From Bradyrhizobium barranii subsp. apii (GTDB lineage: Bacteria > Pseudomonadota > Alphaproteobacteria > Rhizobiales > Xanthobacteraceae), in assembly GCF_011516635.5 (NCBI RefSeq), contig NZ_CP096255.1:3160501-3224500 (forward strand): 64,000 bases of DNA, read 5' to 3'. Positions within the stretch are counted from its first letter, which is position 1. Every line of letters begins with the position of its first letter. The notes below the pieces were generated by a model. That model searched no databases. It saw nothing but the letters and a program-made list of their open reading frames with translations, and had not been told where the DNA came from. A program made the position numbers and the translations under genes. Shown one piece after another: positions 63,286-64,000 of this stretch.

Positions 63286-64000
63286 ATGACGCATGCCATT
63301 CGCTTTCACAAGACCGGCGGTCCTGAAGTCCTGGTCTGGGAGGAGGTCAGTGTCGGCAAGCCCGGGCCTGGCGAGGCGCGCATCCGCCACACTGCCGTCG
63401 GTCTCAATTTCGTCGACATCTACAATCGCTCCGGCGTGTATCCGGCACAATTGCCGAGCGGTCTTGGCAGCGAGGCGGCCGGAATCGTCGAGGAAGTCGG
63501 CTCGGGTGTCACCGATCTGCAGCCGGGCGATCGCGTTGCCTATGGTGCCTCGCCGCTCGGTGCCTATTCCGAGGCGCGGCTGATCCCGGCCGACCGGTTG
63601 TTGAAGCTGCCTGATGGTGTCGATGACAAGACCGCGGCGGCCATGATGCTGAAGGGGCTCACCACCCAATACCTGATCCGGCAGACCTATCGCGTGAAGG
63701 CCGGCGACACCATCCTGCTCCATGCCGCGGCCGGCGGCGTCGGTCTGATCCTGAGCCAGTGGGCAAAACATCTCGGCGCGACAGTGATCGGCACCGTCAG
63801 CAGCGACGAGAAGGCAAAGCTCGCCAAGGCACATGGCTGCGATCATGTGATCATCTATTCGCGCGAGGATTTCGTGAAGCGCGTGGACGAGATCACGGGC
63901 GGCAAGAAGGTGCCGGTGGTCTATGATTCCGTCGGCAAGGATACGTTCCTGAAGTCGCTGGATTGTCTTGCGCCGCTCGGTGTTGCCGCGCTGTTCGGTG
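63286..64000 (+). CDS. qor: NADPH:quinone oxidoreductase (partial, cut at window end)
   Basis: The frame is open to the window end (238 residues). It is a zeta-crystallin-type MDR enzyme: MTHAIRFHKTGGPEVLVWEEVSVGKPGPGEARIRHTAVGLNFVDIYNRSGVYP, the NADPH-binding motif LLHAAAGGVGLILSQWAKHLGATVIGTVSSDEK and VVYDSVGKDTF. No zinc ligands are present, as expected for the quinone reductase branch. AAGGGAG lies nine bases before ATG 63286. The last ~85 residues are beyond the window. Confidence 0.9.
   Translation, partial: MTHAIRFHKTGGPEVLVWEEVSVGKPGPGEARIRHTAVGLNFVDIYNRSGVYPAQLPSGLGSEAAGIVEEVGSGVTDLQPGDRVAYGASPLGAYSEARLIPADRLLKLPDGVDDKTAAAMMLKGLTTQYLIRQTYRVKAGDTILLHAAAGGVGLILSQWAKHLGATVIGTVSSDEKAKLAKAHGCDHVIIYSREDFVKRVDEITGGKKVPVVYDSVGKDTFLKSLDCLAPLGVAALFG

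Overview
The window looks like chromosomal DNA of a slow-growing rhizobial alphaproteobacterium, most likely Bradyrhizobium. The coding sequence is GC-rich and tightly packed. The spacers carry several families of palindromic repeats that I associate with this genus, and many protein families (PQQ-system ABC transporter, DUF2798, DUF3830, BMP-type purine transporters, MoxR/CoxE pair) fit it. No tRNA, rRNA, CRISPR array, complete insertion sequence or prophage was seen.

Region 1 (1-14570) is a C1/quinoprotein and probable lanthanide-uptake block. The left edge cuts a SoxYZ-like carrier, followed by a quinoprotein-relay zinc hydrolase. Divergent to these are a XoxJ-like binding protein and a CXXXCW-motif protein. 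A collinear minus-strand operon follows: substrate-binding protein, beta-propeller, ABC ATPase, ABC permease and a small exported protein. Its order resembles the lut (lanthanide utilisation and transport) cluster of Methylorubrum. A divergent DUF3280 protein, S-formylglutathione hydrolase, an FlhRS-like two-component pair and a TonB-dependent receptor complete the block. The xoxF/xoxG genes themselves are not in the window and may lie to the left.

Region 2 (14.6-33 kb) is mixed. It holds an NTF2-like protein with a divergent LysR regulator, a DinB protein, a GrlR-like protein, a frameshifted GH1 glycosidase, a thiolase, an HU-like protein, an Hsp20-Lon-small basic protein operon, a YciE-like protein, MarC, a class II aldolase and a ClC channel. 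Between about 29.1 and 33 kb the composition looks less GC-rich; this stretch carries an AI-2E/PerM-type transporter with an unusual C-terminal extension and lineage-specific small proteins.

Region 3 (33.4-55.8 kb) is a purine and ureide nitrogen-salvage island: DUF3830 protein, allantoinase PuuE, an OHCU decarboxylase/HIU hydrolase fusion, an XdhD-like molybdenum hydroxylase with FAD subunit, 8-oxoguanine deaminase, two complete BMP-type (nucleobase/nucleoside) ABC transporters, a Tsx-like outer membrane channel, a frameshifted nucleoside deaminase, a BiuH-like biuret hydrolase and an allantoate amidohydrolase. Together they could bring purines across both membranes and degrade them to ammonia. 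No uricase is present in the window.

Region 4 (55.8-64 kb) has an unidentified 476-residue protein, a DctA-family symporter, a second methionine aminopeptidase, two small conserved-looking proteins, a MoxR ATPase/CoxE-like VWA pair, a zinc-ribbon protein and the start of a quinone oxidoreductase cut by the right edge.

Three places look damaged: frameshifts in the GH1 gene (near 18785) and the nucleoside deaminase (near 48388), and a 15-residue in-frame gap in one BMP-system ATPase (near 45020). These may be real decay or sequencing errors. Family assignments rest on reading motifs and on memory of families; no database search was run.
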